In this document: in pieces, positions 16,279 to 23,476 of the stretch
Layout: each line of letters starts with the position of its first letter
How positions within the stretch are numbered: the stretch's first letter is position 1
From: an uncultured Oscillospiraceae bacterium
GTDB taxonomy: Bacteria; Bacillota; Clostridia; Oscillospirales; Oscillospiraceae
Direction of reading: 5' to 3'
NCBI GenBank assembly: GCA_947624585.1
Contig: CANQKZ010000004.1
Span: 1-54,458, forward strand
Length of the DNA: 54,458 nt
Notes under the pieces: model-generated
Databases searched by the model: none
Told to the model about the DNA's origin: nothing
What the model saw: the letters and a program-made list of their open reading frames with translations, nothing else
Translations under genes and position numbers: made by a program

Positions 16279-17823
16279 ATGAGCAACGAAAGACAGTACC
16301 ACAACCTCGTCCAGCGGGGCTTTTTTCCGGACCCTTCGGTTATCCGGGTGGGGGATGACTTCTACATGGTCAACTCCAGCTTCCAGTACTTCCCCGCCAT
16401 TCCCATCTCCCACTCCAGGGATATGGTTCACTGGCACATCATCGGTCACGCCATCACAAACCCTGAGTGGCTGGACCTTTCCGACATCAGGGATTCCCAC
16501 GGCATCTGGGCGCCAGATATCTCTTATGTGGACGGGAAATTCTACATCTTCGCCCCCCTGCGTCTCAACGGTGACGGCATACGGGGCAACGACGTGCTGC
16601 GCCGTCAGCTGGTGATGGTGTCTGATAGGCCTGAGGGACCGTATTCCAAGCCGGTGTGCCTGGAGGTGGACAACATCGATCCCTCCCACTTTGTGGACGA
16701 CGACGGCAGCCGCTATATCGTCACGGCGGCGGGGGCCACGGTGGTGCCGCTGACGCCGGACAGCCTTGCCCTTGACGGGGAGAGCCGGGTGGTCTGGGCC
16801 GGCACCGGGGAGCGGTGTCCCGAGGGACCCCACATCTTCAAGAAGGACGGCTGGTACTACGCCATGCTGGCGGAGGGTGGCACCGGTTACAACCACGGCA
16901 TCAACGTGGCCCGCAGCCGGGAGCTCTTCGGGGAGTATGAGAATTCCCCCTACAACCCGGTGATGCGGCAAAGGGACCCGGAGGCCCCCATCCAGAGGGC
17001 GGGCCACGGGACGCTGGTGCAGGACCAGAAGGGCAAGTGGTGGTGCTACTACCTGTGCGGGCGGCCCAACGAGGGGCGGTACACCACCGTGGGCCGGGAG
17101 ACGGCCCTGGATCCGGTGGAGTGGACCGGGGACGGCTGGTTCACCGTGAACAACGGCAACGGCCCCAGTCTCACTCAGACTGTCCCGGACCTGCCCGAAT
17201 GCGTATTTTCAAGAAACACCTTTGACGATTTTGACAGCGAGAAGCTCAACTTGGAGTGGGAGTTCGTGCGTAATCCGGATAACGGATCCTGGTCCCTGAC
17301 GGAGCGGCCGGGGTGGTTCCGAATCTGGACGCGGGACGGGCAGCTTTCGGAGCGGAGGGCCAAAAATACCCTTGTGCGCCGGGAGCAGGAGCTGACCTAC
17401 CGGGCGGAGACGAAGCTGGAGTTCTCCCCCGACCGGGACGGGGAGCAGGCGGGGGTCGTCTGCTATTACAGCACCGTCACCTACGCCCGTTTTGCCCTGT
17501 GCTGCGAGGGGGGAAGGAAGCTGCGGCTCGTCATCAACCGCAACCACGGGGAGGAGCTGATGGCGGAGGTTTCGGAGGTGCCGGAGGGGCCTGTGTGGCT
17601 GGCGGTGGACGTGAAGGGGCTGACCAGGACTTTCCTCTACAGCTTCGACGGCCAGACCTGGCGGACCGCCGGGACGCTGGAAAACTGCGTCTATCTGTGC
17701 GACGAGGGCGTGCCTGACGACCACAAACGCCACACCGGGACCCTGGTGGGCATCTACGCCAACAACGGCGGCTGCGGAAGCAGAAAGGCGGCGGACTTTG
17801 ACTACTTCAAGTATGAGGACTGA
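16279..17823 (+). CDS. Glycoside hydrolase family 43 (beta-xylosidase/arabinofuranosidase type), first copy
   Basis: This 514-residue enzyme has a five-bladed propeller catalytic domain (about 10-310) followed by a C-terminal concanavalin-like domain (about 325-510, GH43_C2 type). The three acidic residues of GH43 are visible: Asp18 in FFPDPSV, Asp134 in DPSHFVDD and Glu182 in CPEGPHIF. It lacks a signal peptide. ATG 16279 follows GGAAGGAGAA; the longer ORF start lies in the previous gene. It should release xylose or arabinose from short oligosaccharides. The end overlaps the GH105 start. Confidence 0.92.
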   Translation: MSNERQYHNLVQRGFFPDPSVIRVGDDFYMVNSSFQYFPAIPISHSRDMVHWHIIGHAITNPEWLDLSDIRDSHGIWAPDISYVDGKFYIFAPLRLNGDGIRGNDVLRRQLVMVSDRPEGPYSKPVCLEVDNIDPSHFVDDDGSRYIVTAAGATVVPLTPDSLALDGESRVVWAGTGERCPEGPHIFKKDGWYYAMLAEGGTGYNHGINVARSRELFGEYENSPYNPVMRQRDPEAPIQRAGHGTLVQDQKGKWWCYYLCGRPNEGRYTTVGRETALDPVEWTGDGWFTVNNGNGPSLTQTVPDLPECVFSRNTFDDFDSEKLNLEWEFVRNPDNGSWSLTERPGWFRIWTRDGQLSERRAKNTLVRREQELTYRAETKLEFSPDRDGEQAGVVCYYSTVTYARFALCCEGGRKLRLVINRNHGEELMAEVSEVPEGPVWLAVDVKGLTRTFLYSFDGQTWRTAGTLENCVYLCDEGVPDDHKRHTGTLVGIYANNGGCGSRKAADFDYFKYED

Positions 17824-18958
17824 CCCGGAATGGCCGGCGGGGGAACGCATATGGCGGTATTTGCGCCTCATTTACTCCGATGATGCCCGCATCGACCGAA
17901 ACAAGTGGAACTATGCGGACGGCTGTCTCCTTCTGGCCGCAAAGCAGATCTTTGATGCCACCGGTCTTAGCCGATTCCGGGACTATGTGCTGAGATACAC
18001 GGACCGCTATGTGAGAGGCGACGGGACCATCGCCACCTACAGGCCGGAGGATCGGAAGCTGGACGACATTCTTCCCGGTCGTGCGGTGCTCTTCGCCCTG
18101 CGGGAGACAGGGGAGGACCGATACAGGCTGGCTCTGGAGACTCTAGAGGCGCATCTGGAGGCTCAGCCCAGAACATCCTCCGGGAACTATTGGCACAAGA
18201 AAATATACCCCCATCAGGTGTGGCTGGATGGACTTTTCATGGCCCAGCCCTTCCGGGCGGAGCTGGACGCCTTTCACGGGAGGAGAGAGTGTTTGCCTGA
18301 CATTCTCTCCCAGTTTGAGAACGTCCGCCGGTATATGCGGGATGAAAAGACAGGCCTCTACGTCCACGGCTGGGACGAGAGCCGCACGGCCTTTTGGGTG
18401 GACAGCTCCACGGGCCGCTCCAAAAATGTCTGGCTCCGTGCCATGGGATGGTTCCTGATGGCCCTGGCGGACACGGTGGAGGCGGCGGGGCCGGATATGC
18501 GAGGGGAGCTTGAGCCTCTGGGGAAACAGCTTCGGGAGGCGCTGGACGCCCTTCTTCCCTGGCAGGACCGGGAGACCGGACTTTTCTGGCAGGTGGCGGA
18601 CCGGCCCGATCTTCACAAGCTCGGGAACTATCTTGAGACCTCCGGCTCCGCCATGACGGCTGCGGCCATCCTGAAGGGCTGCCAGCTGGGACTGCTCCCG
18701 GAGGAGCGATACCGCCCCGCCGCGGAAAAAGCCCTGGAAGGTATCGCACGGGAGAGGCTCGCGGAGCGGGACGGTGCCCTGGTCCTCACCGGCACCTGCG
18801 CCGTGGCAGGACTGGGGCCGGAACGGGGACGCAGGGACGGGACATGCGAATACTACTTCTCAGAACCCGTCGCCGACAACGACAACAAGGGCGCGGCCGC
18901 GCTGGCTATGGCGTGGGCGCAGGAAATATTGCTGAGACAGGGGGCTGTAGACAGATGA
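17798..18958 (+). CDS. Glycoside hydrolase family 105 (unsaturated rhamnogalacturonyl hydrolase, YteR-like)
   Basis: A 386-residue alpha/alpha-barrel enzyme that removes the 4,5-unsaturated uronic acid left at the non-reducing end by pectate or rhamnogalacturonan lyases. The motif VWLDGLFMAQPF carries Asp144, matching the known catalytic Asp143 of YteR in position and context. NVWLRAMGWFLMAL and the C-terminal DNDNKGAAALAMA are family hallmarks. There is no signal peptide, so it acts in the cytoplasm. ATG 17798 lies 26 nt inside the GH43 gene; an alternative ATG at 17813 is possible. This gene is the strongest pointer to a pectic substrate. Confidence 0.92.
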   Translation: MTTSSMRTDPEWPAGERIWRYLRLIYSDDARIDRNKWNYADGCLLLAAKQIFDATGLSRFRDYVLRYTDRYVRGDGTIATYRPEDRKLDDILPGRAVLFALRETGEDRYRLALETLEAHLEAQPRTSSGNYWHKKIYPHQVWLDGLFMAQPFRAELDAFHGRRECLPDILSQFENVRRYMRDEKTGLYVHGWDESRTAFWVDSSTGRSKNVWLRAMGWFLMALADTVEAAGPDMRGELEPLGKQLREALDALLPWQDRETGLFWQVADRPDLHKLGNYLETSGSAMTAAAILKGCQLGLLPEERYRPAAEKALEGIARERLAERDGALVLTGTCAVAGLGPERGRRDGTCEYYFSEPVADNDNKGAAALAMAWAQEILLRQGAVDR

Positions 18959-20523
18959 CATTGAATATTCGCGTATTGACGGTCACCGCCCGAAGCGCGG
19001 TCATCGAGGTCATGGACCCCGGAGCGGACTACAGGACGGCGGAGTATGAGCTTCTGGCGGACGGGCAGGTTCTTTTCACCTCGGACAAGACGGTGGAGAC
19101 GGTGTACGGGCTGGAGCCGGACAGGAGCTATGAGCTTCGGCTGCGGCGGGAGGGCGTTCTCTCGGAGAGCGTGACCGTCAGGACGAAAGGGGAGCACGTG
19201 ACCCTGAACGTCCGGGACTTCGGCGCACACGGGGACGGGGAGACGGACGACACAGCATATCTCCAGGCCGCCATCCTGGCCTGCCCGGAGGACAGCCGGG
19301 TGCTGATCCCCCAGGGCGTGTACAAATTCACAAACCTTTTTTTGAAGAGCAATATCACTCTGGAGCTGGACGAGGGGGCGGTGCTGTCGGCCATCCCGGA
19401 CGGGGACAGGCTGCCCGTCCTTCCGGGGCGCGTGGAGAGCCGGGAGGGCGGCGAGGACTTCACCCCCGGCACCTGGGAGGGGCGGCCCGTGGACTGCTAC
19501 GCCGGCCTCATCACCGGCCTCAATGTGGAAAACGTCACCGTCTGCGGGCGGGGGACCCTGGACGGGTGCGCGGACTTCACCAACTGGTGGAACCACGCCT
19601 ACCGGGACAGCCGCCCCTCCAGACCCAAGGCCGTGTTTTTGAACAGGTGCAAAAACGTCACCGTCATGGGCATCACCGTGAAAAACTCCCCCGCCTGGAA
19701 CCTGCACCCCTATTTTTGCGACCGGGTGCGGTTCTATGACCTGCGCATACAGTCCCCGTCCGACTCCCACAACACAGACGGCATCGACCCGGAGTCCTGC
19801 CGCGACGTGGAGATCGCCGGGGTGTGGTTCTCCGTGGGCGACGACTGCATTGCCGCCAAATCCGGCACCTACTCCGACGGCGTGACCTACGGGCGCACCT
19901 GCACGGACGTCCGCGTGCGCCGGTGTTTGATGGAGCGTGGCCACGGCGGCGTCACCGTTGGCAGCGAGATTGCGGCGGGGGTGGACAATATCTCTATTAC
20001 CGACTGCCGCTTTGTGGAGACGGACCGGGGTCTGCGGGTGAAAACGAGGCGTGGCCGGGGGCGGGAGTCGTACCTACGGGGCATCGTATTCGACCGGGTG
20101 AAAATGGAGGGCGTTCGTGCCGCCTTCGTGATCAACAGCTTCTACTTCTGCGGGCCGGACGGGAGGAGCGACTATGTGGCCGCGAAAGAACCTCTGCCCG
20201 TGGACGACCGGACGCCCAGAGTGGGGGAGATCACTATCAAAAACGTCACCTGCACCGGCTGTCACGGGGCGGGCATCTACTTCTACGGCCTGCCTGAGTC
20301 GAAGATCGAGAGCGTCCTTCTGGAGAACGTGAACATCGCCTTTGCCGAAAACCCGGAACCGTTTACCCCCGCCATGATGACCGGCTGCGGGCCGGAGACG
20401 GGGCGCGGCATCTTTATCCGCAACGCCCGTCGCGTGGAGCTTCGGAACGTGCAGATCGAGGGCGCCAGGGGGGAGACTGTGGACGCGGAAAATGTGGATG
20501 AGCTTGTCTGGGACCGCCTGTGA
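18955..20523 (+). CDS. Glycoside hydrolase family 28 (polygalacturonase/rhamnogalacturonase type)
   Basis: A 522-residue right-handed beta-helix enzyme. An N-terminal beta-sandwich of fibronectin type (about 1-80) precedes VRDFGAHGDGETDDTAYLQ. The GH28 catalytic set follows: NTDGID near 272, GDDCIA near 295, GHGGVTVG near 329 and RGLRVKT near 361. There is no signal peptide, which fits an intracellular exo-acting galacturonidase rather than a secreted pectinase. ATG 18955 overlaps the GH105 stop (ATGA). Its neighbour GH105 removes unsaturated ends and this enzyme saturated ones, so together they would clear a galacturonate backbone. Confidence 0.92.
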   Translation: MTLNIRVLTVTARSAVIEVMDPGADYRTAEYELLADGQVLFTSDKTVETVYGLEPDRSYELRLRREGVLSESVTVRTKGEHVTLNVRDFGAHGDGETDDTAYLQAAILACPEDSRVLIPQGVYKFTNLFLKSNITLELDEGAVLSAIPDGDRLPVLPGRVESREGGEDFTPGTWEGRPVDCYAGLITGLNVENVTVCGRGTLDGCADFTNWWNHAYRDSRPSRPKAVFLNRCKNVTVMGITVKNSPAWNLHPYFCDRVRFYDLRIQSPSDSHNTDGIDPESCRDVEIAGVWFSVGDDCIAAKSGTYSDGVTYGRTCTDVRVRRCLMERGHGGVTVGSEIAAGVDNISITDCRFVETDRGLRVKTRRGRGRESYLRGIVFDRVKMEGVRAAFVINSFYFCGPDGRSDYVAAKEPLPVDDRTPRVGEITIKNVTCTGCHGAGIYFYGLPESKIESVLLENVNIAFAENPEPFTPAMMTGCGPETGRGIFIRNARRVELRNVQIEGARGETVDAENVDELVWDRL

Positions 20524-20544
20524 GAGCGGAGAAAGGAGCTTTTG

Positions 20545-22068
20545 ATGGACTATCAGAACCCGATTTTATACGCCGACTACTCGGACCCCGACGCGATCCG
20601 GGTGGGGGAGGACTACTACATGGTGGCCTCCTCCTTCACCTATCTGCCCGGGGTTCCCCTGCTGCACTCCCGCGATCTGGTCCACTGGGAGATCGTCAAC
20701 TACTGCGTCCGCGCCCTGCCCTTTGAAAAATACGACCGGCCCTCCCACGGCTCCGGCACCTGGGCGCCCTCCATCCGGTATCACGACGGGCAGTTCATCG
20801 TCTTTATCCCCCTGCCCGACGAGGGAATATTGGTGGCCCGTTCGGCGGACCCCTACGGGGAATTTCAGCTGAATCTGCTGTGTGAATCCAAGGGCTGGAT
20901 CGACACCTGCCCCCTGTGGGACGACGACGGGCGCGCTTACATGGTCTTCGCCCTGGCCCGGAGCCGCTGCGGTGTCAAGCACAGGCTGATGATGACGGAG
21001 ATGGACCCGGACTGCACCCGCCTCATTGGGGAACCCAAAGTCATCTTTGACGGGGAGCTGATGGCCCCCACCACCGAGGGACCGAAGATCTACAAGCACG
21101 ACGGGGAATACCTGATCCTGGCCCCCTCCGGCGGCGTGGCCACGGGCTGGCAGTCGGCGTTCCGGTCAAAGAACGTGTGGGGACCCTACGAGTACCGGGT
21201 GGTGATGCACCAGGGGACATCTCAGGTCAACGGTCCCCACCAAGGCGGCTGGGTGACGGCTCCTGACGGCAGGGACTGGTTCATTCATTTCCAGGATGTC
21301 CACGAACTGGGGCGGATCACCCACCTCCAGCCCATGTGCTTCAACGGCGGCTGGCCCTTTATCGGAAGCGACCTGGACGGGGACGGCATCGGTGAGCCGG
21401 TGAGCGAGTGGCGCCTGCCCGTGGAGGGACAGCCCCTCTATGAGATTGCTCAGTCCGACGATTTCCCCGGCGGACGGCCCGGCATCCAGTGGCAGTGGCA
21501 GGCAAACCCGAATATGCGCTTCTTCGCACCGGAGGAGCGGCCCGGCGCGCTGAGGCTTGCGTGCCTTGTCAACGATGCGCGGGAAAACCTTCTCTGGTAC
21601 GCCCCCAACGCCCTGACCCAGATCCCCCAGCACCCGGCCCTCGTGGCTACGGTCCGGGCGGAGCTTTCCCGGGAGGGCGCTCCCGGCGACATGGCCTCTC
21701 TCGGCGTCATCGGACACGCCTACGGGTATCTGGGCCTCCAAAGGACGGAGAGCGGCTGCCGCCTCGCCCTCTACCACGGTGAGGTGACGGAAAAGACCTT
21801 CGAAGGGGTGGCTGTGGAGACGGTGGAGGAGGAACGTCCCTGGAACGGGAGCGCCGTCTACCTGCGCCTTGAAATCTTCCCCGACAAGACCTACGGCTTC
21901 GCCTACTCCGAGAACGGGGAGGAATATTCTCCCATCGGCACCCGATATCCCCTCCACCGTGCCACATGGACCGGTGCCAAGCTGTGCCTGTGGGCGTGCA
22001 ACCGGGACAACCGGCCTTCCACGGGGTACGGGGAGTTCTCCGGCTTCCGGGTATGCCCTGGAGAATAA
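20545..22068 (+). CDS. Glycoside hydrolase family 43, second copy
   Basis: A 507-residue GH43 enzyme with Asp14 (YSDPDAIRV), Asp120 (WIDTCPLWDDD) and Glu178 (TTEGPKIY) as the likely catalytic triad. A C-terminal beta-sandwich domain (about 310-505) is also present. It is clearly diverged from the first GH43 and probably splits a different linkage (xylosyl or arabinosyl). ATG 20545 follows AAAGGAG; the codon before it is TTG, which the ORF track used. This is the last gene of the enzyme run. No clear terminator is seen in the AT-rich sequence after it. Confidence 0.92.
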   Translation: MDYQNPILYADYSDPDAIRVGEDYYMVASSFTYLPGVPLLHSRDLVHWEIVNYCVRALPFEKYDRPSHGSGTWAPSIRYHDGQFIVFIPLPDEGILVARSADPYGEFQLNLLCESKGWIDTCPLWDDDGRAYMVFALARSRCGVKHRLMMTEMDPDCTRLIGEPKVIFDGELMAPTTEGPKIYKHDGEYLILAPSGGVATGWQSAFRSKNVWGPYEYRVVMHQGTSQVNGPHQGGWVTAPDGRDWFIHFQDVHELGRITHLQPMCFNGGWPFIGSDLDGDGIGEPVSEWRLPVEGQPLYEIAQSDDFPGGRPGIQWQWQANPNMRFFAPEERPGALRLACLVNDARENLLWYAPNALTQIPQHPALVATVRAELSREGAPGDMASLGVIGHAYGYLGLQRTESGCRLALYHGEVTEKTFEGVAVETVEEERPWNGSAVYLRLEIFPDKTYGFAYSENGEEYSPIGTRYPLHRATWTGAKLCLWACNRDNRPSTGYGEFSGFRVCPGE

Positions 22069-22417
22069 AAGAAGCTTTTGAGTGATTGAGTAATATCAAA
22101 TTCCCAATCATCCTGCCTGCGTACAAAACTGACCAGTGAATGTTGTAAGAAGGATTCTTCTTCTGAAACATTCCTCACAGCATCAAAATCATATGGTATA
22201 TTTGGTGTATTCGCCGAATCGTGGATTGAGTTATTCCGCTTTTCTATCCAACTCTGAATTTGCTCCAAAAGTTTCAATGGAATCTATTCCCTTACACATT
22301 TTGTTGTAAATTCGGAGCGGTCACGTACTTTCGCTATCTTTCGTGAAATCTTATCCTCTTTCCCCACACTAATTACGGTCGGTGCACCAGCATAGTTCAG
22401 AAGGGAGATATGCAATC
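22069..22417 (-). pseudogene. Decayed reading frame in low-GC scar region
   Basis: On the minus strand a frame reads LHISLLNYAGAPTVISVGKE and, after one TAG, continues as LKLLEQIQSWIEKRNNSIHD and on to LKSFFYSP near the GH43 stop. The composition is protein-like, but I do not recognise the family. The 5' side is cut by a repeat element starting at 22428. I read this as a gene fragment left by insertion and decay. The ORF track shows only its second half (21903-22277), running into the GH43 gene. Confidence 0.35.
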
Positions 22418-22427
22418 TTCAAAAAAT

Positions 22428-22586
22428 GGAACCTCTGAATAAATCGGAGTGCCGAGAATGGCGAGCAGATTTATCGTCAGGTGAAGCCAAAAATGTAGGA
22501 ATCCTCTATGTATTTCACATTTTTTCGGCGAAACATGGCGGAAAATATGCCGCCTTAATCGGTGCGGCGATTTGTTCAGGGGTTCC
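22428..22586. repeat. MITE-like element, family 1, copy 1
   Basis: A 159-bp low-GC segment with terminal inverted repeats GGAACCTCTGAATAAATCG and CGATTTGTTCAGGGGTTCC. It matches the element at 43186-43346 in opposite orientation over its full length, with conserved internal blocks such as GGCGGAAAATATGCCG. It has no coding capacity. The target duplication is unclear (AT at most). It interrupts a decayed reading frame. Confidence 0.8.
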
Positions 22587-22776
22587 ATAGCATTTTCAAT
22601 GAAAAAAGCTTGATATCGCGAATTCTTTCCCTAAAATCCCGCGTTTTCCGACTGCCTATGATTTATTCAATTTGCATTTTCCTCTCTGTCATTTACAACA
22701 GAGGACAGATCATTCTTCTTTCGGACATAAAGGTGAGCGCAGAATGTGGCAACCGCATGATGGTCTTGCAAAGTCT

Positions 22777-23058
22777 TTATGATATGGGTAAACTGCCCGT
22801 GAGAATCTCGGCCATCAACCTTGCACCCAACGTGAAGGCTTCGCGGAAGCGCTTTTCCTGAATGATACAAGCAGCCTCAAGACGGTCATCATGAATAGCG
22901 CGGAGGAGGATCTTCTCACGCTCGTTCAGGCTTTCCTCAAGCTTATCCTCACTTTCATGAAGCCGCTTCAGTATATCCTTTACCTCCGGGGTAAGCCTGC
23001 CCATCTGTTCGACCGGGCGAATATTGCCGTAGTATAGTTCGTTTATAATGCTGTCCAT
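22777..23058 (-). CDS. DUF6809 family small protein
   Basis: A 93-residue helical protein (MDSIINELYYGNIRPVEQMG...) of a family common in Clostridia and of unknown function. The C-terminal half (RFREAFTLGARLMAEI) is the conserved region. ATG 23058 follows GGGAGGG and gives the family-typical start; the 147-residue ORF-track version is too long. The charged central segment (KRLHESEDKLEESLNEREK) is probably coiled coil. Base composition is lower in GC than the flanking operons, and it sits among repeat remnants, so it may be a cargo gene or relic. Confidence 0.75.
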   Translation of the reverse strand: MDSIINELYYGNIRPVEQMGRLTPEVKDILKRLHESEDKLEESLNEREKILLRAIHDDRLEAACIIQEKRFREAFTLGARLMAEILTGSLPIS

Positions 23059-23226
23059 ATTAAGCCCTCCCTTTGGCAACACACAATACCGCAGGGAAAC
23101 GGAAAAGTCGAGAGAAATATGATCGCCAAAAGGGAGAATCTCTTCGCGTCCCCAAAATGCGCATTGCCCCACAGAACCGAAGGTCAGAGGTAATAATGTA
23201 TAATTTCTCAAAGATGCCAAAAAAGC

Positions 23227-23264
23227 TTAAAAGACATAGTCGGGGTTCCAACTACGTCTTTTAA
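23227..23264. terminator. Hairpin upstream of DUF6809
   Basis: TTAAAAGACATAGT pairs with ACTACGTCTTTTAA (one mismatch) around a 10-nt loop. The A/T flanks make it terminator-like in both directions. No gene reads into it from the left on the plus strand, so it could equally be the remnant of a repeat. The rest of 23059-23476 contains no gene I can support. Confidence 0.4.
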
Positions 23265-23323
23265 ACTTGCCATACCGCCTTACCCCTGGTTCACTTTCTT
23301 TCCCTATCACACGGGACAGCTTG

Positions 23324-23351
23324 GTGTCTCCTTTCAATTGGATATTAGTAT
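23324..23351. repeat. Possible end remnant of MITE-like family 2
   Basis: TGTCTCCTTTCAATTGGATA followed by TTAGTAT resembles the right terminal repeat of the element at 40089-40250 (about 22 of 27 positions). No matching left end was found. Confidence 0.35.
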
Positions 23352-23443
23352 CAATTCAAATCCTCGCCGCTCTGAAAAAATAATCGGTATGAAAATTACC
23401 CCGTTCGGACAAAATTCCGCTCGCTTTTTCCGGGGGAACGGGG

Positions 23444-23449
23444 TATAAT
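23444..23449 (+). promoter_or_regulatory. Candidate -10 box for the PstS-like lipoprotein gene
   Basis: A perfect TATAAT lies 28 bp before the start codon. The sequence 17 bp upstream (TCGCTT) is a poor -35. Confidence 0.4.
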
Positions 23450-23476
23450 GGGGACAAAAGCAAAGGAGTGATCTCC

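Noticed and set aside
23229-23264. tRNA-like T-arm (GGGGTTCCAAC) near 23241
   Set aside because: No cloverleaf can be drawn; the sequence is a simple hairpin.
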